A DNA stretch of 5,474 nt from positions 1-5,474 of the forward strand of contig JAKAHQ010000150.1 of NCBI GenBank assembly GCA_021814855.1, given 5' to 3'. The notes below the pieces were generated by a model. The model had not been told where the DNA came from and searched no databases. It was given only the letters and a program-made list of their open reading frames with translations. A program made the position numbers and the translations under genes. Positions 1 to 5,474 of the stretch are shown here, piece after piece (the first letter of the stretch is position 1; each line of letters opens with the position of its first letter). This stretch comes from Bacteroidota bacterium. GTDB lineage: Bacteria; Bacteroidota; Ignavibacteria; Ignavibacteriales; Melioribacteraceae.

Positions 1-1
1 T

Positions 2-229
2 CCTTTGAAAGACACTGCCGGGCCTGCCATCAATCCATTGATAAAAGTTATGAACATGGTTAGCTTGCTTACTTTAGGTTTAGTCTTGAACTTTGGAGTT
101 CAGGAACCAAGATCGGGTTCAATGGTAATTGGAATTATCGCCGCTGTCTTCTGCTTAGTTGCAATTGGCTGGGCTGTTTGGCAAAGCAAGCGCGATACGG
201 GTGATTACGAAGTTGAAAACGGCAATTAA
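2..229 (+). CDS. hppA: Membrane-bound ion-translocating pyrophosphatase, C-terminal end (partial)
   Basis: This is the last 75 residues of a membrane pyrophosphatase, which couples hydrolysis of cytoplasmic pyrophosphate to pumping of H+ or Na+ across the inner membrane. The frame is open to the left edge, so the gene starts outside the window; the TTG at 5-7 is an internal leucine, not a start. The first visible residues, PLKDTAGPAINPLIKVMN, match the strongly conserved GDPxKDTxGPxxNxLIK segment close to the C-terminus of this family. Two hydrophobic segments follow (about nt 50-97 and 119-181), consistent with the last two membrane helices, then a short polar tail ending in TAA. The residues that distinguish K+-dependent from K+-independent, or H+ from Na+ pumps, lie upstream and cannot be read. 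It converges on the leftward gene block and shows no functional link to it. The family call is firm; the ion is undetermined. Confidence 0.9.
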   Translation, partial: PLKDTAGPAINPLIKVMNMVSLLTLGLVLNFGVQEPRSGSMVIGIIAAVFCLVAIGWAVWQSKRDTGDYEVENGN

Positions 230-254
230 TTAAAATTCGTAATTTGAAAATAAG

Positions 255-283
255 AAACGGGACCATCTAGCGTCCCGTTTTTT
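255..283 (+). terminator. Rho-independent terminator, probably bidirectional
   Basis: A perfect 9-base inverted repeat (AAACGGGAC at 255-263, GTCCCGTTT at 272-280) encloses an 8-base loop and runs directly into six T residues (278-283), then ATTTG. It starts 25 bases after the hppA stop codon, the classic place for an intrinsic terminator. Read leftward, the same hairpin is followed by TTTCTTATTTTC, an interrupted T-rich tract. It could therefore also end the leftward operon, whose last stop codon is at 314-316. The rightward function is the stronger of the two. Confidence 0.85.
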
Positions 284-313
284 ATTTGTTAGAATTTTTT
301 CCATTAACTATTT

Positions 314-1309
314 CTATTTCATAGTCAGACTTTCATACCGATCAATAATTTTATCGATTAAATCATTCGATTCTTTTCTTATAATTTGCCGCGAAGGATC
401 GGCTTCAAACCACGCCAAAGTTTTCTTTATTCCAAAGTTAAAAGGGATTGTACACGTAAATCCGGGAACGAATCTTTTAATCTTAGTATTATCAAATATT
501 GCGCTATAGGATTTATCTCCCAGCAAACTGCCTTTGAAACGTTCGTCGATACTTGCAATGAAATCCGAAGCGATGTGAACAATATTGGCTTCAACGCCGG
601 CTGCGTTTGCAACGGCTTCATAGATTTGATTCCATGTAAGCACTTCATCCGATGTAATATGAAACGCCTGACCGATTGCCTGCTGATGACAGAGCAGCCC
701 GACAAATCCTTTTGCAAAATCTTCAGCGTGTGTAATTGTCCACAAAGAAGTGCCGTCGCCGTGAACAATAACTCTCTTCCCCTTTTTCATTCTATCGATA
801 ATCGTGTACTCTGTCCAACCGCCCATGATAAGAGGAATAACGGTATCATAAGTAAGCGACGGACGCACAATTGTAACCGGGAAATTTTTTTCTCGGTAAA
901 GTGAATTCAGGTTCTCTTCGCAAGCAATTTTATTTTGAGAGTAATCCCAGAACGGATTTTTCAGCGGAGTTGATTCGGTGACAATGGGGAAGGAAAGAGG
1001 TTTTTCATAAACGGAAGCCGAGCTTATAAAAATATATTGTTTTGTCTTACCGGCAAATAAATTGTAGTCCCGTTTGATATCATCAATATTAAAAGCTATC
1101 CAATTAACTACCGCGTCCCAATTATGTTTTTGAAGAGCCGGCTCCAGCTCGATAGGTTTTGAAATATCGCCATGAATTGTCTTGGCGCCGGATATATCAA
1201 CTTTTCTATTTCCGCGATTAAGCAGAAACAAATCTATTCCTCTTTCAACACATAACTTACTTACGGATGTACTAATATTTCCGGTACCGCCGATAAACAA
1301 AACTTTCAT
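314..1309 (-). CDS. NAD(P)-dependent epimerase/reductase, extended SDR family
   Basis: A cytoplasmic Rossmann-fold protein of about 331 residues, normal length for extended or atypical SDR sugar-nucleotide epimerase/dehydratases; no signal peptide. Counting from the upstream ATG at 1312, the N-terminal cofactor loop is GGTGNIS (residues 8-14). The second strand ends in LLNRG (30-34), without the acidic residue typical of NAD-specific enzymes and with an arginine, which hints at NADP(H). The catalytic set is present: SSASVY (97-102, Ser98 aligning with the GalE serine) and Tyr124-x3-Lys128 in DYSQNK. The later TIVRPSLTYD and WTITHAEDFA segments are typical substrate-domain landmarks. Two ATGs are adjacent (1312 and 1309). 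An AGGAG site lies 3 bases before the first and 6 before the second, so 1309 is preferred. It is the last gene of the leftward block, 38 bases after the TIM-barrel gene. The substrate cannot be told; a sugar or nucleotide-sugar is likely from the neighbours. Chloroplast CSP41-like atypical SDRs are a possible alternative grouping. Confidence 0.85.
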   Translation of the reverse strand: MKVLFIGGTGNISTSVSKLCVERGIDLFLLNRGNRKVDISGAKTIHGDISKPIELEPALQKHNWDAVVNWIAFNIDDIKRDYNLFAGKTKQYIFISSASVYEKPLSFPIVTESTPLKNPFWDYSQNKIACEENLNSLYREKNFPVTIVRPSLTYDTVIPLIMGGWTEYTIIDRMKKGKRVIVHGDGTSLWTITHAEDFAKGFVGLLCHQQAIGQAFHITSDEVLTWNQIYEAVANAAGVEANIVHIASDFIASIDERFKGSLLGDKSYSAIFDNTKIKRFVPGFTCTIPFNFGIKKTLAWFEADPSRQIIRKESNDLIDKIIDRYESLTMK

Positions 1310-1315
1310 CATTAT

Positions 1316-1320
1316 CTCCT
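1316..1320 (-). promoter_or_regulatory. Shine-Dalgarno site of the SDR gene
   Basis: On the minus strand this reads AGGAG, the clearest ribosome binding site in the window. It is three bases from the first ATG (1312) and six from the second (1309), and the spacing favours the second ATG as the true start. Confidence 0.6.
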
Positions 1321-1350
1321 AATACATTATAAGTTCAACTTCCCCACAAG

Positions 1351-2244
1351 TTACGATTTGCCTTTAGCGAGTTTATTGCTGATTAAGAAATCATAACTGT
1401 TTTTGATTCCTTCAAAAATATCACCGGAATACTCATCAAATTCAACAATCATCCATTCAATATTTTTATTGCCGGCTTCAACAATTGCAGGGAAATTCAT
1501 AACTCCCTTCCCTGCGGGAACTTGTTCATAAGCTTTATCGCCTTTAACTGCGGGGCCGTCTTTTATATGAAGCAGCGGCGCCCGCGAGCCGAAATCTTTT
1601 ACTGCCTTAGCAGGATCTTGACCGCCGGTTTTTGCCCAGTAAGTGTCTATCTCAAAAAATATTTCTTTATCAAGATGATGGAGAAGATAATAGAACGGCT
1701 GAATTCCATCAACCATCTCAAATTCCCACCAATGGTTGTGCAAACCAAATTTAATTCCTTTTAATTTCAAAAAGTAAGCAATCTCATTGTAAGTCTCAGC
1801 GGTTTTCTTGATTGCATCAAGATCTTTGTATTTATCGCCTTGGGGCCACCCGGCATAAACAACTCGGTTGCATTTATAAGCATCGGCCATTCGCAATGCG
1901 AGATCGCGGTTTTTATCAACCGGCAACTCAGAATGCATGCTGAAAACTTTCAAACCGACATCTTTAAATATCTTAGCGGCACGTTCCAATGTGATGCTCT
2001 CCGGAAGAAAATAAGTTTCAACTCCCATGTAACCTGTATCAGAAACTTTTTTCATCGTTGCTTCAAAATCATTTTCGATATGTTTTCTTACCGTATAAAG
2101 TTGAATTCCAATTTTAGGGACATAACTTTTTTCGCCCGCGGTAATTTTATTGTCTAAGAAAGTAAAACTATTCAGAGAAAATGCTGCGGCGCCTAATCCG
2201 ACGGTCTTTAAAAAAGTTCTTCGCGATTCATTGACTTTATCCAT
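1351..2244 (-). CDS. Tat-exported sugar isomerase/epimerase-like TIM-barrel protein
   Basis: A 297-residue member of the xylose isomerase-like TIM barrel superfamily (sugar phosphate isomerase/epimerase, AP endonuclease 2 fold). The N-terminus carries a textbook twin-arginine motif, SRRTFLK (residues 7-13), followed by a hydrophobic, alanine-rich stretch, so the folded, probably metal-loaded protein is expected in the periplasm. The mature domain starts near KIGIQLYTVR (44-53), a common opening for this family. Likely metal ligands, by analogy with tagatose/psicose 3-epimerases, are Glu174 in HNHWWEF, Asp200 in FEIDTYW, His226 in LLHIKDG and Glu268 in VEFDE; all four are present, so the site looks intact. 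The ATG at 2244 has only a weak GAGA about 9 bases upstream, and it is the start that places the Tat motif correctly. It lies between the propeller gene (45-base gap) and the SDR gene. Related Tat-signal proteins are often only annotated generically. Some family members act on 3-keto-glycosides rather than sugar phosphates, which fits a periplasmic site better. The exact reaction is unknown. Confidence 0.85.
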   Translation of the reverse strand: MDKVNESRRTFLKTVGLGAAAFSLNSFTFLDNKITAGEKSYVPKIGIQLYTVRKHIENDFEATMKKVSDTGYMGVETYFLPESITLERAAKIFKDVGLKVFSMHSELPVDKNRDLALRMADAYKCNRVVYAGWPQGDKYKDLDAIKKTAETYNEIAYFLKLKGIKFGLHNHWWEFEMVDGIQPFYYLLHHLDKEIFFEIDTYWAKTGGQDPAKAVKDFGSRAPLLHIKDGPAVKGDKAYEQVPAGKGVMNFPAIVEAGNKNIEWMIVEFDEYSGDIFEGIKNSYDFLISNKLAKGKS

Positions 2245-2289
2245 AAACTTATTTCTCTATTACTTTGGGAAAGAATTCTATTAAATAAT

Positions 2290-3813
2290 TTACGGCTGCA
2301 CAAGTCGGTAACTTACAAAGGCGAACTTTTTGCTGTCCGGCGACCACGAAGGGACGTTAATTGTTCCTTGACCACCGAATAATTTTGCGACTACTTTTAT
2401 TTCTTTTCCCGATACCGGCATCATTCTTAGTGCAACATTTTTATTTGCTGGATGACCTTCGACACTTTTATCGAACGAAATAAACACAAGCCACTTGTTG
2501 TCCGGCGAAGGATGTGCGAACCAATCTCCGTATTCATCGTCGGGAGTAATTTGGATTTGATCGGAACCATCGGCTTTCATCTTCCATATTTTCATCTGCC
2601 CAGTTCGCACAGAATTGAAATAAATATATTGTCCATCCGGTGAATAATCAGGTCCGTCATCGAGCCCTTCGGCAGTTGTTAAACGTGTTTCTTCTCCCCC
2701 GGCTACAGGAATTGTATAAACATCATAATTATTATTACGTTCAGCGCAGTACGCAAGAGTTTTCCCGTCTGGCGACCAGCCGTGCCAATAAGAGGGACTT
2801 TTTTCCGTAACAAGCTTTGGCACGCCGCCATTAATTGGTAAAATATAAATCATGGAATTTCCATCCGGGCCGCCATGATGGCTTATAACAAATTCCTTCC
2901 CATCTGGAGAGATGCCGTGGTCGTTATTACATTTATTTGCAAAGCCGGTATTTAATAATTCTGGTTTTCCTCCTTTAACCGGCAGAGTATAAATTTTTCC
3001 GCCGCTATTGTAGATAAAATATTTTCCGTCACGGCTCCAATTAGGCGCTTCGAAATGTTCTTTTGACCGGCGGACAAGCGTACGCACCCCGGTTTCTACA
3101 TCCATAATTTCAAGAGAACTTTCTACAACTCTTTTATCCGAATCGATAACGCCGAGAATTTTTTGATCGACATTTGAGAATAGCGCCGTTTCAACATTTG
3201 TGGAATCGTGGGAAGTTACAACCAGGCCCGAATAAAGCTGTCCTTTTAATTCAACCGTAATTGTTCCGGCAGGATGAATCTTTTGATCTTTACCGATAAC
3301 ATACATTGTATATTGATCGCCGGTTTTATCAAGTTGAACCGTCGCATCAGGGTCGTTAATTTTGGATTGTACCTCGTAAGTATCCCCTCCTTTAGTCAAT
3401 CTATACTGCATCGATATTAATCCGTCGCCGTGAATTAGCGCATCAACATAAGGAGCGTCGGCATCCAATCCTTCACGAATCATCCATCCGCCTTTGCGAT
3501 GCAGAACGTGTCCTTTGCCAATCCATTTATAACTCATCGTAAGTGAAAGATCGCCTTCAACTTTATTCCACACATAATAAAACGCGTCTTCCTTTCCCCA
3601 AATATTTTCTCCGCTGCCTGTTATTTTATATATGTCTTTCTTTGCATCATATTCAAAAGAGCCGGGCAATTTAATTTTGCCGATGTTCGTTTTACCTTTA
3701 AACTCAATTTTCTTAGCCATTACATCTCCGTTAAAGAAATTACAAATCATTAATGCAAAAAAAAGTAGAACCATAAACTGAAGATTGAAAAATTTTAGCT
3801 CGTTTTTTTTCAT
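2290..3813 (-). CDS. Secreted concanavalin-like domain plus PD40/TolB-type beta-propeller protein
   Basis: A 507-residue exported protein in two parts. A Sec signal (KK start, hydrophobic core about residues 12-27) probably ends after VMA at 31-33; there is no convincing lipobox around Cys24. Residues about 36-225 resemble the concanavalin A-like, DUF1349-type domain: the segment SGENIWGKEDAFYYVW, then GDLSLTMSY, then GGWMIREGLDADAPYVDALI. Residues about 230-507 hold six PD40-type WxPDGK repeats: APNWSRDGK (256-264), HGISPDGK (299-306), HGWSPDGK (344-351), PDYSPDGQ (388-395), AHPSPDNK (433-440) and PSWSPDSK (488-495), one per propeller blade. This is the architecture of the proteins usually named 'TolB family', but it is not the Tol-Pal TolB: that protein has a different N-terminal domain and sits in the tol-pal operon. 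The start is supported by GAGG five bases upstream of the ATG. Sitting between GH5 and the isomerase, it may bind glycans or have lyase/hydrolase activity; neither can be shown from sequence. Confidence 0.85.
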   Translation of the reverse strand: MKKNELKFFNLQFMVLLFFALMICNFFNGDVMAKKIEFKGKTNIGKIKLPGSFEYDAKKDIYKITGSGENIWGKEDAFYYVWNKVEGDLSLTMSYKWIGKGHVLHRKGGWMIREGLDADAPYVDALIHGDGLISMQYRLTKGGDTYEVQSKINDPDATVQLDKTGDQYTMYVIGKDQKIHPAGTITVELKGQLYSGLVVTSHDSTNVETALFSNVDQKILGVIDSDKRVVESSLEIMDVETGVRTLVRRSKEHFEAPNWSRDGKYFIYNSGGKIYTLPVKGGKPELLNTGFANKCNNDHGISPDGKEFVISHHGGPDGNSMIYILPINGGVPKLVTEKSPSYWHGWSPDGKTLAYCAERNNNYDVYTIPVAGGEETRLTTAEGLDDGPDYSPDGQYIYFNSVRTGQMKIWKMKADGSDQIQITPDDEYGDWFAHPSPDNKWLVFISFDKSVEGHPANKNVALRMMPVSGKEIKVVAKLFGGQGTINVPSWSPDSKKFAFVSYRLVQP

Positions 3814-3817
3814 ACTG

Positions 3818-3823
3818 CCCTCT
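3818..3823 (-). promoter_or_regulatory. Shine-Dalgarno site of the propeller gene
   Basis: The minus strand reads AGAGGG here, with the GAGG core five bases before the ATG at 3813. It lies inside the 20-base gap after the GH5 stop codon (TGA, 3834-3836). This close packing supports translation from one shared mRNA. An ATG slightly upstream (about 3829) is out of frame with the protein. Confidence 0.5.
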
Positions 3824-3833
3824 CTTCATAAGA

Positions 3834-4880
3834 TCATTTTTGGGTATTATTATTTTCAAAGATTGTTCTAAAAATTTCTTCATTCTCCTGACGGATAAAA
3901 TTTCTGTTAAATTTTCCAGAAACGCTCAAATCAGATTCTCTCCACTCGCCTTCGGGATTCGCTCCCGGTATCAGCGCTGCGGATGTTTCGTTTTTATCCA
4001 TCACCGACCAATTGCATGTACTTAATTTATATTGTTTAACGAATGAGAGCCATGCAGCTGTCTCCAAACTATCAATCACACCGTTGCCGTTCGCTTCGCT
4101 GGTTCCGTATTCGGTTATAAAAAGAGCAGCATCATTTTTCATTGCTTCAACTGCTTTATCACGCAGATACTGTTTATGAGTGCTTGTGTAAAAATGAAGC
4201 GTGTAAGCAACGTTTGCATCTTTTATTTGATCTGAAGCGGCAGTATCTAAATCCTGCGACCAGGTCGGCGTACCGACTACGATCAAATTATCTGGATCGT
4301 TATTCCGGATAACTTTTATTACTTCTTCGGCATAAGGTTTAACCGTTTCGCTCCAAGAAACTTTCAACGGCTCGTTATATATTTCATAAATTACGTTAGG
4401 CAGATCGCCGTACTTTTCCGAGACAAGATTGAAAAATTGTTTGGCCTGTTCAACATGTTGTTCAGCTTGATGATCGTGCCAATCGACAACCACATAAATT
4501 CCAAGCTTAATGCACTCATCAACTACTCTAAACACTTTCATGATTTCCGTTTCAGGATCTTTGAGATATCCCCCGGCATCGATTCCCATTGCTGCTCGAA
4601 TAATTGTGCAGTGAAAATCATTATAGAGCCAATCGATGCATTTTTCGTTGTAAAATTTCCCGCCCCACTGGCTCCAGAATAAACTCATTCCATGCAGCGC
4701 GACGGGGTTTTCATTCTTGTCAACTATTTGATTTCCTTTAACATGAATTAACCCGAACATCTCCACAACAGTTTTCGGTTTTTCACCTTGATTGTTATTT
4801 ATACCGTTAATATCGGAGCAGACGGCGGCGGAAATCCAAGACACAATCATCAAAGCGATACTTTTCGTCATTCGATTCAT
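3834..4880 (-). CDS. Glycoside hydrolase family 5 endoglucanase (subfamily 2-like)
   Basis: A 348-residue secreted retaining beta-glycanase, most likely an endo-beta-1,4-glucanase acting on cellulose or related beta-glucan. After a signal sequence (hydrophobic residues 8-21) and a short Asn-rich linker, one GH5 (beta/alpha)8 domain fills about residues 43-335. Landmarks are LHGMSLFWSQW (62-72), IIRAAMG (93-99, conserved Arg95), VVDWHDH (131-137), the acid/base IYEIYNEP (Glu170), HFYT (229-232) and the nucleophile ITEYGTS (Glu257). The ending NWSVMDKNETSAAL followed by SGKFNRNFIR is very like GH5_2 enzymes such as Bacillus Cel5A. No carbohydrate-binding module or C-terminal sorting domain is present. 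Cys21 in SAAVCSD could be lipidated only under a relaxed lipobox, since Val at -1 is atypical. The start is uncertain: ATG 4880 has AAAGGA 10 bases upstream, while ATG 4871 (Met4) has AGGA 8 bases upstream; both keep the signal sequence. It follows the GH9 gene after 14 bases, so the two are probably co-expressed. Confidence 0.93.
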   Translation of the reverse strand: MNRMTKSIALMIVSWISAAVCSDINGINNNQGEKPKTVVEMFGLIHVKGNQIVDKNENPVALHGMSLFWSQWGGKFYNEKCIDWLYNDFHCTIIRAAMGIDAGGYLKDPETEIMKVFRVVDECIKLGIYVVVDWHDHQAEQHVEQAKQFFNLVSEKYGDLPNVIYEIYNEPLKVSWSETVKPYAEEVIKVIRNNDPDNLIVVGTPTWSQDLDTAASDQIKDANVAYTLHFYTSTHKQYLRDKAVEAMKNDAALFITEYGTSEANGNGVIDSLETAAWLSFVKQYKLSTCNWSVMDKNETSAALIPGANPEGEWRESDLSVSGKFNRNFIRQENEEIFRTIFENNNTQK

Positions 4881-4890
4881 CCTAATACCA

Positions 4891-4896
4891 TCCTTT
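4891..4896 (-). promoter_or_regulatory. Candidate Shine-Dalgarno site of the GH5 gene
   Basis: The minus strand reads AAAGGA and overlaps the stop codon of the GH9 gene (TAA, 4895-4897). It is 10 bases before the ATG at 4880. A competing AGGA at 4880-4883 would instead serve the in-frame ATG at 4871. Either way the GH5 start is tied closely to the end of the upstream gene, which suggests translational coupling. Confidence 0.4.
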
Positions 4897-5474
4897 ATTT
4901 ATTAAGCAAATGATTCGCTGCCAAAACAAGAAACATAAAATCAGTAGCACCTCCCCCCATTACATATTCTGTTTGCTGCCAGAAGAAGGGCCAAATTTTT
5001 AATTCAGGCAAATCCGGCCTAATCAGCGCAGTGCCGGAGACTACACCGCCGGGAATGTATGACCAGTCGGCCCTATTAGCGCCGTACGCAACCGTAACGG
5101 ATTTACTGCCAACTCCGGAAGCGAAGGATGCAGTGTTGGAACCCGGATGACAGCCGAGTACAAAATTGAGCGCATTCAACATGTAGTTATCAGAAAAAAC
5201 TTCAGGGAAGTCTTTGTGAAGAAAATATTGATCGACGCCGAAGCGTTGAATATCCCATCCTGCGCCCCAAATATCCGGATGATAGGGAACACCGTAAGGA
5301 TTTTCTTTCTGCAGCTCATCTATATTTTTTTTGTAAGCTTTTGCGGCCTCAACCATTTTACTTTTGAATGAATCATCTTTTAGCAACGGCAAAATTTTTC
5401 CTACCGATGCGCCGCACCACCGGAAATTTTTCGCGATTACATCGGCATTGGATAGAAGAAAATTCTTGTACTCA
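4895..5474 (-). CDS. Glycoside hydrolase family 9 protein, C-terminal part (partial)
   Basis: The frame stays open to the right edge (first visible residues EYKNFLLSNADV), giving 192 residues of the C-terminus; the TTG at 5392 is an internal leucine, not a start. GH9 enzymes are inverting beta-glucanases or exo-glucosidases with an (alpha/alpha)6 barrel. The visible part shows NPYGVPYHPDIWGAGWDIQR, then NYMLNALNFVLGCHPGSN (the GH9 'NxxLGxNP' region), SFASGVGSKSVTVAYGANR, and WQQTEYVMGGGATDFMFLVLAA, where the glutamate at 4967-4969 aligns with the general acid. The usual HHR after the SFxxGxG motif is absent; GANR takes its place. The N-terminal half, including the DAGD catalytic base and any immunoglobulin-like domain or signal peptide, lies outside the window. 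It is the most upstream visible gene of the leftward block, with GH5 only 14 bases downstream, so the operon promoter must be further right. The GH9 family is confident; endo- versus exo-action and substrate are open. Confidence 0.85.
   Translation of the reverse strand, partial: EYKNFLLSNADVIAKNFRWCGASVGKILPLLKDDSFKSKMVEAAKAYKKNIDELQKENPYGVPYHPDIWGAGWDIQRFGVDQYFLHKDFPEVFSDNYMLNALNFVLGCHPGSNTASFASGVGSKSVTVAYGANRADWSYIPGGVVSGTALIRPDLPELKIWPFFWQQTEYVMGGGATDFMFLVLAANHLLNK

Noticed and set aside
5..229. A small 74-residue two-helix membrane protein starting at TTG 5
   Set aside because: The sequence matches the conserved C-terminal end of membrane pyrophosphatases and the frame is open to the left edge, so it is a partial larger gene.
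427..768. A minus-strand open frame within the SDR gene in another phase
   Set aside because: It overlaps the central and C-terminal SDR coding sequence, shows no family motifs and gives no sign of a frameshift, since the SDR frame reads through intact.
386..904. A 172-codon open frame on the plus strand opposite the SDR gene
   Set aside because: It lies wholly antisense to a gene with intact SDR motifs, and its product is rich in Cys, Asn and Arg with no recognisable domain. It looks like a by-product of the codon usage of the real gene.
1326..1338. TATAAT with an adjacent TTGAAC on the minus strand in front of the SDR gene, considered as an internal promoter
   Set aside because: The TTGAAC abuts the TATAAT rather than lying 16-18 bases upstream, and no Bacteroidota-type TAnnTTTG element is present. 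The match is likely chance in AT-rich DNA.
2290..3813. Propeller protein as the Tol-Pal component TolB
   Set aside because: The N-terminal domain is concanavalin-like rather than the TolB N-terminal domain, and none of tolA, tolQ, tolR or pal is nearby. Only the PD40 repeats are shared.
4437..4682. An open frame opposite the GH5 gene
   Set aside because: It is antisense to conserved GH5 catalytic-domain sequence, and its product resembles no known family.
4895..5392. A complete 165-residue protein starting at the TTG at 5392
   Set aside because: The frame stays open upstream to the window edge and the visible sequence is only the C-terminal end of a GH9 domain, so the gene is cut by the window rather than short.

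Overview
The window is AT-rich, densely coding bacterial DNA. It holds the 3' end of a rightward membrane pyrophosphatase gene (2-229) that meets a convergent block of five leftward genes filling the rest (314-5474). The protein sequences point to a member of the Bacteroidota/Chlorobi group, possibly an Ignavibacteria-like polysaccharide degrader. The reasons are the PD40 propeller fused to a concanavalin-like domain, the Tat-exported xylose-isomerase-like TIM barrel, the AT-rich leaders with weak Shine-Dalgarno sites, and cellulase-type GH9 and GH5 genes without a SusC/SusD pair in view. This placement is inference from family resemblance, not a search result.

Layout in the direction of leftward transcription: (1) the C-terminal third of a glycoside hydrolase family 9 protein, cut by the right window edge; (2) a complete GH5 endoglucanase resembling subfamily 2, 14 bases downstream; (3) a secreted protein with an N-terminal concanavalin-like domain and a six-repeat PD40/TolB-type propeller, 20 bases downstream; (4) a Tat-signal sugar isomerase/epimerase-like TIM barrel, 45 bases downstream; (5) a cytoplasmic NAD(P)-dependent epimerase/reductase of the extended SDR type, 38 bases downstream. 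A GC-rich hairpin with T-rich flanks at 255-283 lies between the convergent units and probably terminates both.

The short gaps and shared strand suggest one operon. A reasonable reading is a beta-glucan (cellulose-like) utilisation unit. GH9 and GH5 would cut the polymer outside the cytoplasm, the propeller/lectin protein would bind glycan or product in the periplasm or at the surface, and the TIM barrel would act on released sugars or modified sugars in the periplasm. The SDR would act on a sugar or nucleotide-sugar inside the cell. The hydrolase assignments are strong. The substrates of the last three proteins are unknown, and the link between them is the least understood part of the window. 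No RNA genes, CRISPR arrays, insertion sequences or long DNA repeats were seen.
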